A stretch of DNA of 14,175 nucleotides from CAVPEW01 sp050247895. Its GTDB lineage: Bacteria > Actinomycetota > Acidimicrobiia > Acidimicrobiales > VFJN01. Position numbers and translations under genes: made by a program. Below are positions 1-6,001 of the stretch, one piece after another (position 1 is the stretch's first letter; each line of letters opens with the position of its first letter). The notes beneath the pieces are model-generated. The model ran no database searches. It was given only the letters and a program-made list of their open reading frames with translations, and was not told the DNA's origin. The stretch covers positions 1 to 14,175 of the forward strand of contig JBFWTJ010000075.1 in the NCBI GenBank assembly GCA_050247895.1, given 5' to 3'.

Positions 1-70
1 CCGAGGGGTCGCAGACCAGCAACTCGACCAGCGCCTGCTGGCGTCGCACCGAGGTGGTGGAAGGTCGCAC
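1..70 (-). CDS. Possible N-terminal fragment of an unidentified protein
   Basis: A minus-strand frame opens with GTG at 70 and stays open to the window edge, giving 23 residues that begin VRPSTTSVRRQQALVELLVC. A GAGGA sequence lies 11 nt upstream of the GTG, a loose but usable Shine-Dalgarno. The residues look like a short basic lead followed by an amphipathic helix, as at the start of some DNA-binding regulators, but this is too little to assign a family. It lies downstream of cinA on the same strand, after a hairpin. In many actinobacteria recA or a small regulator follows cinA, and this fragment does not resemble the RecA N-terminus. The frame could be chance in such GC-rich DNA. Confidence 0.27.
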   Translation of the reverse strand, partial: MRPSTTSVRRQQALVELLVCDPS

Positions 71-93
71 GCTGATGGGAGTCCTCGCACCCC

Positions 94-109
94 GCGGCCT
101 TACAGCCGC
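94..109 (-). terminator. Hairpin after cinA, possible terminator
   Basis: Read on the minus strand, GCGGC and GCCGC form a 5-bp all-GC stem, extended by a U-G pair that closes a GUAA loop (a GNRA-type tetraloop). It starts 27 nt after the cinA stop codon. There is no U-run after it, so it is not a canonical intrinsic terminator, although actinobacterial terminators often lack a strong U-tract. It may instead stabilise the 3' end of the rimO-pgsA-cinA message. Confidence 0.35.
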
Positions 110-135
110 ACCCCGGGACCGGCCCGGCCGCCCCC

Positions 136-1380
136 TCAGGGGTCGACGCGGTCGTGGAGCAGCCGCAGCCGCAGGAGGTCCAGCAGCGAGATCGTCGACA
201 GCTGGCGCACCTGGCCCCGCGCGCCCGGCAGCTTGACCTGGACCGCCGACACCTCGTCGCCCACGGCCATGCCCAACCACACCGTGCCCGGCGGCTGGCC
301 CTCCTGGGAGGCCGGGCCGGCCACCCCCGTCGTGCTCAACCCCACGTCCGCGCCCAGCAGCTCCCGCACCCCGCGGGCCATCTGGAGGGCCGCGGCCTCC
401 GACACGACCGGGCCGTCGGGCACCCCGAGCAGCGAGCGCTTCACGCCCGAGTCGTAGGAGACGACCCCGCCCAGGAACCACTCCGACGCACCCGGCACCT
501 CGCACAGCCGGGACTGGACCAACCCACCGGTCAGCGACTCGGCCACCGCCAGCGTCGCACCCCGGGCCACCAGCAGCGCGCCCACGGCGTGCTCCATCGT
601 CTCGTCGTCGACCCCGAAGACCAGGTCGCCCAGGATCGCCCGGACCTGCGCCTCCTCCACGGCCAGCGCGGCGTCGGCCTCCTCCCCCGTCGCGGCCGAG
701 GTGGTGATGCGGACCTTGAGCCCCTCGATCCCGCTGGCCAGGAAGGCCAGCGTCGTCGGGGTCCCCTCCAGGGCGTCGAGGCGCGGGGCGAGCATCTCGC
801 CCAGGGCCGACTCGCTCTCCCCCCAGGTCCGCAGGACCCGGCTGCGGATGGCCCGGGCCCCGCCGGCCCGCCGGACCAGGTCGGGCAGAACTGCTCGCTC
901 CAGCATGTCCCGCATCTCGAGCGGCACCCCGGGCACGGCGTAGACCACGCCCGGCCCGACCGGGCAGATCAGGCCCGGCGCGGTCCCGACCCGCTGGGGG
1001 ATCACCGTCGCGCCCTCCGGCACGTCGGCCTGGCGCAGGTTGTTCTCGGGCATGCGCCGGTCGCGGCGGCGGAACATCTCCCGGATCGCCTCGGCCACGG
1101 CCTCGTCGCGCACGAGGGCCACGCCCATCACCTCGGCGATGGCCTCGCGGGTGATGTCGTCCTGGGTCGGGCCCAGCCCGCCGCACACGATGACGGCGTC
1201 GGCCCGGGCCAGCGCCTCGCGCAGCGCGGCGACGATCCGGGCCTGGTTGTCGCCCACCTTCACCTGTCGCAGGTGGTCGATGCCGACCAGGGCGAGCTGC
1301 TCGCCCATCCAGGCCGAGTTCGTGTCCACGATCTGGCCCAGCAGCAGCTCGGTGCCCACGGCCAGGACCTCGGCCCTCAC
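136..1380 (-). CDS. cinA: CinA-family protein (MoCF domain plus PncC-like amidase domain)
   Basis: 414 aa, the normal length for full two-domain CinA. The N-terminal molybdopterin-binding-like (MoCF) domain spans about residues 3-170 and carries the GGLGPTQDD motif at 67-75. In the family this half is linked to ADP-ribose or NMN pyrophosphatase activity. The C-terminal CinA/PncC domain (about 262-410) has ESLTGG at 281-286, with Ser282 as the likely catalytic serine, SYDSGVK at 308-314 and TTGVAGP at 350-356. It fits nicotinamide-nucleotide amidase activity in pyridine-nucleotide salvage. Both halves look intact. I chose GTG 1380 because family homology starts there (RAEVLAVGTELLLG) and because it overlaps the pgsA stop as GTGA. 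The same frame stays open further upstream, but that part is only the shadow of pgsA. The historical name 'competence/damage-inducible' says little about its role here. Confidence 0.93.
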   Translation of the reverse strand: MRAEVLAVGTELLLGQIVDTNSAWMGEQLALVGIDHLRQVKVGDNQARIVAALREALARADAVIVCGGLGPTQDDITREAIAEVMGVALVRDEAVAEAIREMFRRRDRRMPENNLRQADVPEGATVIPQRVGTAPGLICPVGPGVVYAVPGVPLEMRDMLERAVLPDLVRRAGGARAIRSRVLRTWGESESALGEMLAPRLDALEGTPTTLAFLASGIEGLKVRITTSAATGEEADAALAVEEAQVRAILGDLVFGVDDETMEHAVGALLVARGATLAVAESLTGGLVQSRLCEVPGASEWFLGGVVSYDSGVKRSLLGVPDGPVVSEAAALQMARGVRELLGADVGLSTTGVAGPASQEGQPPGTVWLGMAVGDEVSAVQVKLPGARGQVRQLSTISLLDLLRLRLLHDRVDP

Positions 1381-1940
1381 CGGGCCCCCACGGCGCTGGT
1401 CGCCGCCCTCCCCTCGAGCAGGTACTGGGCGCCGGAGGACACGGTGAGCGCCACCGCGGCCCACAGGGCCACGTCGACCAGGCCCGGCCAGTTGTCGACC
1501 ACCACCGGGGCCAGCGCGCAGCCGACCGCGACGTCCTGGACGACGGCCTTGACCTTGGCCGAGGGCCGGGCCGGCACGGCGAGGCCCTGGCGCCCCCAGT
1601 ACGACCGCAACGCCTGGATCCCCAGCTCGCGCGCCGCGATGATCGCCACCGGGACCCACCAGACGGCGTCGATGCCGACCAGGGCCACCATGGCGCCCAG
1701 GACGAGCACCTTGTCGGCCAGCGGGTCGAGGAAGGCGCCGGACCGGGTCGTGCCGTGGCGCCGGGCCAGGTAGCCGTCCACCCCGTCGGTGGCGGCCAGG
1801 GCGATCCACAGCGCCAGCGTGGGCCAGGCCGCCCCGCCCCGGGCGATGAAGCCGAGCAGGGGCACGGTGAACACGAGTCGCCCGAAGGTGACCAGGTTGG
1901 CCGGGGTGGCCAGCGCGGACGGCCCGAACTGGGCGGTCAC
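1377..1940 (-). CDS. pgsA: CDP-alcohol phosphatidyltransferase, probable phosphatidylglycerophosphate synthase
   Basis: 187 aa, typical of PgsA, an integral membrane enzyme. PgsA transfers phosphatidyl from CDP-diacylglycerol to glycerol-3-phosphate, the first committed step to phosphatidylglycerol and cardiolipin. The CDP-alcohol phosphotransferase signature is at residues 52-76: D52, D55-G56, A59-R60, G68, D72 and D76, which carry the metal and CDP. Seven residues separate AR from the G, where many relatives have eight. Hydrophobic segments lie near 14-33, 38-50, 78-105 and 135-170. NLVTFGRL at 15-22 is the usual N-terminal approach to the first helix. GTG 1940 is chosen because it overlaps the rimO stop as GTGA and homology begins soon after. 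The substrate (glycerol-3-phosphate rather than inositol phosphate or another alcohol) is inferred from similarity to PgsA and from the rimO-pgsA-cinA order, which is common in bacteria. Confidence 0.88.
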   Translation of the reverse strand: MTAQFGPSALATPANLVTFGRLVFTVPLLGFIARGGAAWPTLALWIALAATDGVDGYLARRHGTTRSGAFLDPLADKVLVLGAMVALVGIDAVWWVPVAIIAARELGIQALRSYWGRQGLAVPARPSAKVKAVVQDVAVGCALAPVVVDNWPGLVDVALWAAVALTVSSGAQYLLEGRAATSAVGAR

Positions 1941-3187
1941 GGCGCCGCCACCAGGTCGGGACCGACGGCACCGGTGATGCGGACCTCGACCAGCGACCCG
2001 ACCTCGAGGTCGTCGGGCACGTGGACGATCCCGTCGATCTCCGGCGCCTCCCGGTGGCTGCGGGCCACGCCCACGGCGTCGACCAGGACGGTGGTCGCCG
2101 TGCCGACCAGGGCGTCGCGACGGGCCGCGGTGATGCCGTCCTGGAGCTCGCGCAGCTCGGCCAGGCGCTCGGCCACCAGCCCGGCCTCGACCACGCCGTC
2201 GAGCCCGGCGGCGTAGGTCCCGTCCTCGGCCGAGTAGGCGAAGAACCCGCACCAGTCCAGCTCGACCTCCTCGACGAAGGCCAGCAGCCGGTCGTGGTCG
2301 TCCTCGGTCTCGCCCGGGTAGCCGACGATGAAGTTGGACCGGAACGCGGCCCCGGGCTCGCGGGACCGGATGGCGGCGATCCGCTCGGCGAAGCGGGCGC
2401 CGTCGCCCCACCGGCGCATGCGGCGCAGCAGCGGGCCCGACACGTGCTGGAGGGACAGGTCGAAGTAGGGCACCCCGGTGGCGCAGATCGCGTCGACCAG
2501 CGCCGGGGTCAGGTCCGACGGGTAGAGGTAGAGGAGCCTGACCCGGTCGACCACCGCGGCGGTCGCCGCGACCAGCTCGACCAGGCGGCGCTCGCCCCGG
2601 CCCTGGTCCCGCCCGTAGCTGGCCAGGTCCTGGGCCACGAGCACGACCTCACGCACGCCGCCGGCGGCCAGGCCCTCGACCTCGGCCCCCACCGAGGCCA
2701 GCGAGCGCGACCGCTGGGGACCCCGGAACGAGGGGATGGCGCAGAAGCCGCAGGCCTTGTCGCACCCCTCGGCCACCTTGACGTAGGCCCAGGGTGCCCC
2801 GGGGGCCGGGCGGGGCAGCTCGAGCAGGTCGAGCGCCGGAGCCCGCCGGGTCGGGCCCAGGGTGACGGGGACGCCGAAGCCGGCCACCGCGTCGGCCTCG
2901 GGCAGGGCCCGGGCCAGCTCGTCGCCGTAGCGCTCGGCCATGCAGCCCGTCACGACCAGCCGGGCGCCCTCGCGGCGCCGGTCGGCCAGGGCGAGCACGG
3001 TGTCGATCGACTCCTGGCGGGCCTCCTCGACGAAGGCGCAGGTGTTGACCACGACCAGGTCCGCGCCCTCGGGGTCGGCAGTGGGCCGGTAGCCGTCGGC
3101 CAGCAGCGTGCCGGCCAGCTTCTCCGAGTCGACCTGGTTCTTCGGGCACCCCAACGTCTCGAGGTAGAAGCGAGGGGCCCGGGTCAC
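1937..3187 (-). CDS. rimO: Ribosomal protein S12 methylthiotransferase RimO
   Basis: 416 aa, a radical-SAM methylthiotransferase. RimO adds a methylthio group to the conserved aspartate of ribosomal protein uS12. Domains in order: the N-terminal UPF0004 domain with auxiliary-cluster cysteines C14 (LGCPKN), C50 (NTCAF) and C82 (TGCMAERY); the radical-SAM core with CxxxCxxC at C142, C146 and C149 in GCDKACGFCAIPSFRG; and a C-terminal TRAM-type beta-barrel from about residue 350. The CAIPSFRG context and the total length favour RimO over the tRNA enzyme MiaB. The start is GTG 3187. No Shine-Dalgarno precedes it, and a -10-like TAGCCT ends 8 nt upstream, so translation may be leaderless. The gene heads the rimO-pgsA-cinA unit. 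Confidence 0.93.
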   Translation of the reverse strand: MTRAPRFYLETLGCPKNQVDSEKLAGTLLADGYRPTADPEGADLVVVNTCAFVEEARQESIDTVLALADRRREGARLVVTGCMAERYGDELARALPEADAVAGFGVPVTLGPTRRAPALDLLELPRPAPGAPWAYVKVAEGCDKACGFCAIPSFRGPQRSRSLASVGAEVEGLAAGGVREVVLVAQDLASYGRDQGRGERRLVELVAATAAVVDRVRLLYLYPSDLTPALVDAICATGVPYFDLSLQHVSGPLLRRMRRWGDGARFAERIAAIRSREPGAAFRSNFIVGYPGETEDDHDRLLAFVEEVELDWCGFFAYSAEDGTYAAGLDGVVEAGLVAERLAELRELQDGITAARRDALVGTATTVLVDAVGVARSHREAPEIDGIVHVPDDLEVGSLVEVRITGAVGPDLVAAP

Positions 3188-3195
3188 GGCCGGTC

Positions 3196-3201
3196 AGGCT
3201 A
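3196..3201 (-). promoter_or_regulatory. Candidate -10 element for a leaderless rimO transcript
   Basis: The minus strand reads TAGCCT, a TANNNT-type -10 element, with 8 nt before the rimO GTG. That places transcription initiation at or next to the start codon, the arrangement of leaderless genes common in actinobacteria. It fits the lack of a ribosome binding site. I see no convincing -35 about 17 nt further upstream, and a 6-mer match alone is weak. Confidence 0.3.
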
Positions 3202-3222
3202 CCCGGCAGACCCCCGCCGGCT

Positions 3223-3237
3223 CCCCACCCGGTGGGG
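3223..3237. promoter_or_regulatory. Perfect 7-bp inverted repeat in the divergent intergenic region (possible operator)
   Basis: CCCCACC and GGTGGGG flank a single central C, giving a 15-bp dyad between the divergent starts of rimO and the secreted propeller gene. It lies 35 bp upstream of the rimO start and 51 bp upstream of the propeller ATG, where a regulator controlling either or both genes could bind. No factor is known to me for this site. In GC-rich DNA short palindromes arise by chance. Confidence 0.3.
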
Positions 3238-3264
3238 CGCTCCGGCGCGAAGCGTAAGGGAGCG
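3238..3264 (+). repeat. Inverted repeat CGCTCC/GGAGCG upstream of the propeller gene
   Basis: A 6-bp inverted repeat (3238-3243 and 3259-3264) encloses 15 nt. If transcribed it would form a hairpin in the leader of the plus-strand gene, ending 24 nt before its ATG. It immediately follows the 15-bp dyad at 3223-3237. No promoter hexamers are obvious on the plus strand here. Confidence 0.22.
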
Positions 3265-3288
3265 GGCCTCCGGTGGCTCAGGGCCCAC

Positions 3289-4641
3289 ATGACCTCGTCA
3301 CGCCCGTCCCCCGGTGCCCGCACCCGACGGCTCGTCCGGCTGGCCGCCCCCCTCGCCGCCGCGGTGCTGGGCGCCGTCCTCGCCCTGCCCGGCGCCGACG
3401 CGGCCGACCCCCTGGGCCAGATCACCCGGTTCCCCCTGCCGAACCTGGACGCCGTGCCCGAGCAGGTGGCCACCGGGCCCGACGGGAACCTGTGGGTGAC
3501 CGAGTTCGCCACCGGTCGCATCGCCCGCGTCACGCCGACCGGCGAGGTCACCGAGCTCGCCCTGCCCGACCCCAACAGCGGTCCGACCGCGATCGCCGCC
3601 GGACCCGACGGGAACCTCTGGTTCGGCGTGACCGACGGCGTGGGACGGATCACCACCGCCGGCGAGGTCACCCTGTTCGACGTGCCCGGGGCCGGGACCG
3701 TGTGGGGCATCACCACGGGTCCCGACGGCAACGTGTGGTTCACCCAGGCCGCCGCCGACGCCATCGGCCGGATCACCCCGGGCGGCGAGCTCACCACCTT
3801 CGCCCTGGATGCGGGCAGCACGCCCCGGGGCATCGCCTCCGGGCCCGACGGGAACCTGTGGTTCGCCGAGGAGGGACTGCACCGGATCGGTCGGATCACC
3901 CCCGGCGGCGAGCTGGGCGGCTTCGCCCTGGACGCGGCCAGCGACCCGTGGGCCATCACCGCCGGGCCCGACGGAGCCCTCTGGTTCACCGACCCGGGGC
4001 TCGGGCGGATCGGGCGCATCACCACCACCGGGACGGTCGGCGACCAAGCCGCCGCCGGCACCTCGTTCGCCATCACCACCGGGGCCGACGGGGCCCTGTG
4101 GTTCGCCGAGTACGCCCCCGACCGGATCAGCCGGCTCACGCTCGGCGGCGAGCTGAGCCACTTCGACCTGCCCGTGGCCAACGCCAAGGTCCGGGGCATC
4201 ACCGCCGGGCCCGACGGCAACGTCTGGTTCGCCGAGGGTGAGCACGGCCAGGTCAGCCGCGTCGGACCCGGCCCGACCCCGACCGTCACGGTCGGCGAGG
4301 GCACCTGCGATGGCGAGCAGGCGGTCGCCGTCCTGACCCTGTCCAACCCGACCGAGGCCACCTGGTCGGCCCGGCTGACGGTGGGCGACGAGGTCCTGGC
4401 CGACGCCCTGGCCCTGCCCCCGGGCGGTGCGGCCGAGGTCGTCGTCCCGCTCCCCCACCCCGACGGGCAGGCCACCCTCACCGCGCAGGACGGCACGCTC
4501 TTCCTGGCCGACGCGCCCTTCGCGCCCGGCCAGCCCGACTGCAGCCCGCCGGACGACCCCCCGCCCGCGGCCCCGCCCGCCGCGCCCCCGGCATCCGCGC
4601 CGGCCCTGCCCACGCGGGCCACGCCCCGCTACACGGGCTGA
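3289..4641 (+). CDS. Secreted Vgb-like seven-bladed beta-propeller protein
   Basis: 450 aa. Residues 1-38 form a signal peptide: a basic stretch with TRR at 12-14 (twin-arginine-like, but not a full Tat motif), a hydrophobic core at about 18-33, and an ADA cleavage site before residue 39. Seven repeats of 39-42 residues follow, marked by GPDGNLWF-type motifs beginning at residues 63, 105, 144, 185, 226, 265 and 307. This matches the propeller of streptogramin B lyase (Vgb). In S. aureus Vgb the two essential histidines fall in the PHxI segments of blades 6 and 7; here these positions read SFAI and VRGI, so lyase activity is doubtful. Residues about 327-420 resemble an Ig-like beta domain with two cysteines that could pair, then a Pro/Ala-rich tail. 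ATG 3289 is chosen because AGGG sits 5 nt upstream and the signal peptide begins there. The upstream in-frame GTG 3232 lies inside a palindrome. Function unknown, presumably extracytoplasmic binding. Confidence 0.85.
   Translation: MTSSRPSPGARTRRLVRLAAPLAAAVLGAVLALPGADAADPLGQITRFPLPNLDAVPEQVATGPDGNLWVTEFATGRIARVTPTGEVTELALPDPNSGPTAIAAGPDGNLWFGVTDGVGRITTAGEVTLFDVPGAGTVWGITTGPDGNVWFTQAAADAIGRITPGGELTTFALDAGSTPRGIASGPDGNLWFAEEGLHRIGRITPGGELGGFALDAASDPWAITAGPDGALWFTDPGLGRIGRITTTGTVGDQAAAGTSFAITTGADGALWFAEYAPDRISRLTLGGELSHFDLPVANAKVRGITAGPDGNVWFAEGEHGQVSRVGPGPTPTVTVGEGTCDGEQAVAVLTLSNPTEATWSARLTVGDEVLADALALPPGGAAEVVVPLPHPDGQATLTAQDGTLFLADAPFAPGQPDCSPPDDPPPAAPPAAPPASAPALPTRATPRYTG
3475..4263 (+). 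repeat. Seven tandem propeller-blade coding repeats
   Basis: Seven degenerate 117-126-bp repeats, each containing a GPDG(N/A)(L/V)W(F/V) coding motif, start at 3475, 3601, 3718, 3841, 3964, 4081 and 4207. The motifs are very similar at nucleotide level (GGGCCCGACGGGAACCTGTG and close variants). This is coding repetition from the propeller fold, not a separate element, but it could recombine and change blade number. Confidence 0.85.
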
Positions 4642-4651
4642 GCGGGGCTCA
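4639..4651. other. Palindrome containing both convergent stop codons
   Basis: TGAGC-GGG-GCTCA is a 5-bp stem with a 3-nt loop. The plus-strand TGA stop of the propeller gene is its left arm, and the minus-strand TGA stop of tldE (4649-4651) lies in its right arm. The two genes are only 7 nt apart, so there is no room for separate terminators. The hairpin is small, and a bidirectional termination role is only a possibility. Confidence 0.3.
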
Positions 4652-6001
4652 ACCCCGGGCGTTGCCGGTGAAGCTCCACGAGGCCAGGTGGACGGTGGGC
4701 ACGTGGGCCACCCCGCCCTCGTTGGACACCAGCTGGGCGTCGCCGGCCAGCCCCCGGACCCGCCCCGGGCCGAAGCCGGCCACGATCGACTGCGTGTAGC
4801 GCAGGTTCTGGACCGGCCCGGCGATCCGGCCGTCCTCGACGAGGAACAGGCCGTTGCGGGTCAGCCCGGTGACCACCTGGGTCTTGGGGTCGAGGATCCG
4901 GTTGTACCAGAGGTCGGTGACCAGCAGCCCCCGCCCGACCCCCGCGACCAGCTCGGCCGGCGACGCCGTGCCGCCACCCAGGAACAGGTTGGCCGGGAAG
5001 GCCCCGAAGGACGGCGAGCCGACCGAGTGGCCGGTCGAGGTCGTGCCGGCCAGCCGGGCGCTGCGCCGGTCGTGGACCAGGCCCACCGAGCGGCCGGCCC
5101 GGACCAGCTCGACCCGGCCCTTGGCCGTCCCCTCGGCGTCGAAGGGCACGCCCAGGGCCCGGGGGTCGGTGGCGTCGTCCCAGATCTCCACCTCGTCGGC
5201 CCACTGGGGCTCGCCCAGGTGGACGAACGAGGTGCCGTCGGCGTGGGCCTTGCCGTTGAAGCCGAGGTAGGCGGGGAACAGCAGGGCGTTGGCCACCGCG
5301 CGCGGCTCGAGGACGACCTCGTAGTCGCCCGGCGGGAGCTCGACCGGGTCGACGCCCGAGCGGGCCTTGGACGCCGCGACCGCGCCGCAGGCCACCCCGT
5401 CCAGGTCGGCCAGGCGCACCGAGGTGGCCTGGGCGTACCCGTCGGCCGGGTGCGCCGACCCCAGGACCCGGTGCACGCCGTCGAGCTGAGCCGTGGAGCT
5501 GCGGGCAGCGCGCTGCACGCCGGTCGAGGTGGCCAGCACCAGGGTGTGGGCCTCGGTCGAGCAGTAGCCCGCCGCCTCCAGCTCGCCGGCCGCGGTGACG
5601 AAGGCGGCCACGACGTGGGCCCGGTCCTCGGCGGTGGCCGCCGCGGTGCCCTCGTCGAAGTGCTCGACGGGGGGCTGGTCGCCACCGTCGGCGAAGCCGG
5701 CGAAGTCGGGGTCGGGCGGGGCCAGCTCGGCCGCGGCCACGGCGCGCTCGACCAGGGCGGCGAGCTCGTCGGGACCGGTGCGCGTCGAGGACGCCTGGGC
5801 CACCCGACCGTCGGCCAAGGCCACGGTCAGCCCGACCGCGGCCAGCTCCTCGCTCACGTTCTGGTGGATCCGACTGTTGGCGAAGCGGGTCAGCGACGAG
5901 GTGCCGGTGGTGCAGGTGACCAGCGCGGCGTCGGCCCGGCCCCCGACCAGGGCCAGCACCCGCTCGCAGGTGGCCTGGCCGGGGGCGTCGGTCGGCGCCA
6001 T
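4649..6001 (-). CDS. tldE: TldE/PmbA-type subunit of the TldD-TldE metalloprotease
   Basis: 450 aa, the same length as E. coli TldE (PmbA). The protein has the two-lobed TldD/PmbA layout: an N-terminal lobe with SSLTRFANSRIHQNVSEE (about 35-52) and a C-terminal lobe containing LFPAYLGFNGKAHADGTSF and SVGSPSFGAFPANLFLGGG. It lacks the HExxxH zinc motif, as expected of the non-catalytic partner. In other bacteria TldD/TldE trims unfolded peptides, matures microcin B17-type RiPPs and affects sensitivity to gyrase poisons such as CcdB. ATG 6001 overlaps the tldD stop as TGATG (one shared base). No Shine-Dalgarno is seen, so translation is probably coupled to tldD, fitting an obligate heterodimer. 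The same frame is open further upstream, but only as a shadow of tldD. Confidence 0.9.
   Translation of the reverse strand: MAPTDAPGQATCERVLALVGGRADAALVTCTTGTSSLTRFANSRIHQNVSEELAAVGLTVALADGRVAQASSTRTGPDELAALVERAVAAAELAPPDPDFAGFADGGDQPPVEHFDEGTAAATAEDRAHVVAAFVTAAGELEAAGYCSTEAHTLVLATSTGVQRAARSSTAQLDGVHRVLGSAHPADGYAQATSVRLADLDGVACGAVAASKARSGVDPVELPPGDYEVVLEPRAVANALLFPAYLGFNGKAHADGTSFVHLGEPQWADEVEIWDDATDPRALGVPFDAEGTAKGRVELVRAGRSVGLVHDRRSARLAGTTSTGHSVGSPSFGAFPANLFLGGGTASPAELVAGVGRGLLVTDLWYNRILDPKTQVVTGLTRNGLFLVEDGRIAGPVQNLRYTQSIVAGFGPGRVRGLAGDAQLVSNEGGVAHVPTVHLASWSFTGNARG

Noticed and set aside
1381..1971. N-terminal extension of the cinA frame upstream of GTG 1380.
   Set aside because: It overlaps pgsA completely, translates to Arg/Gly/Pro-rich nonsense, and CinA homology begins exactly at the GTG in the GTGA overlap.
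3232..3288. A longer N-terminus for the propeller protein from GTG 3232.
   Set aside because: It would place 19 extra residues before the signal peptide, the GTG falls in the palindrome, and ATG 3289 has AGGG at 5 nt and gives a standard signal peptide.
2021..4622. Several other long open frames on the strand opposite or out of frame with rimO and the propeller gene.
   Set aside because: They are shadows with compositionally skewed translations; motif-complete proteins explain the same DNA.
3289..4641. Annotation as virginiamycin B lyase (streptogramin resistance).
   Set aside because: The repeats match, but the blade 6 and 7 histidines needed for lyase activity are not at the aligned positions. 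The protein is also exported and has an additional domain.
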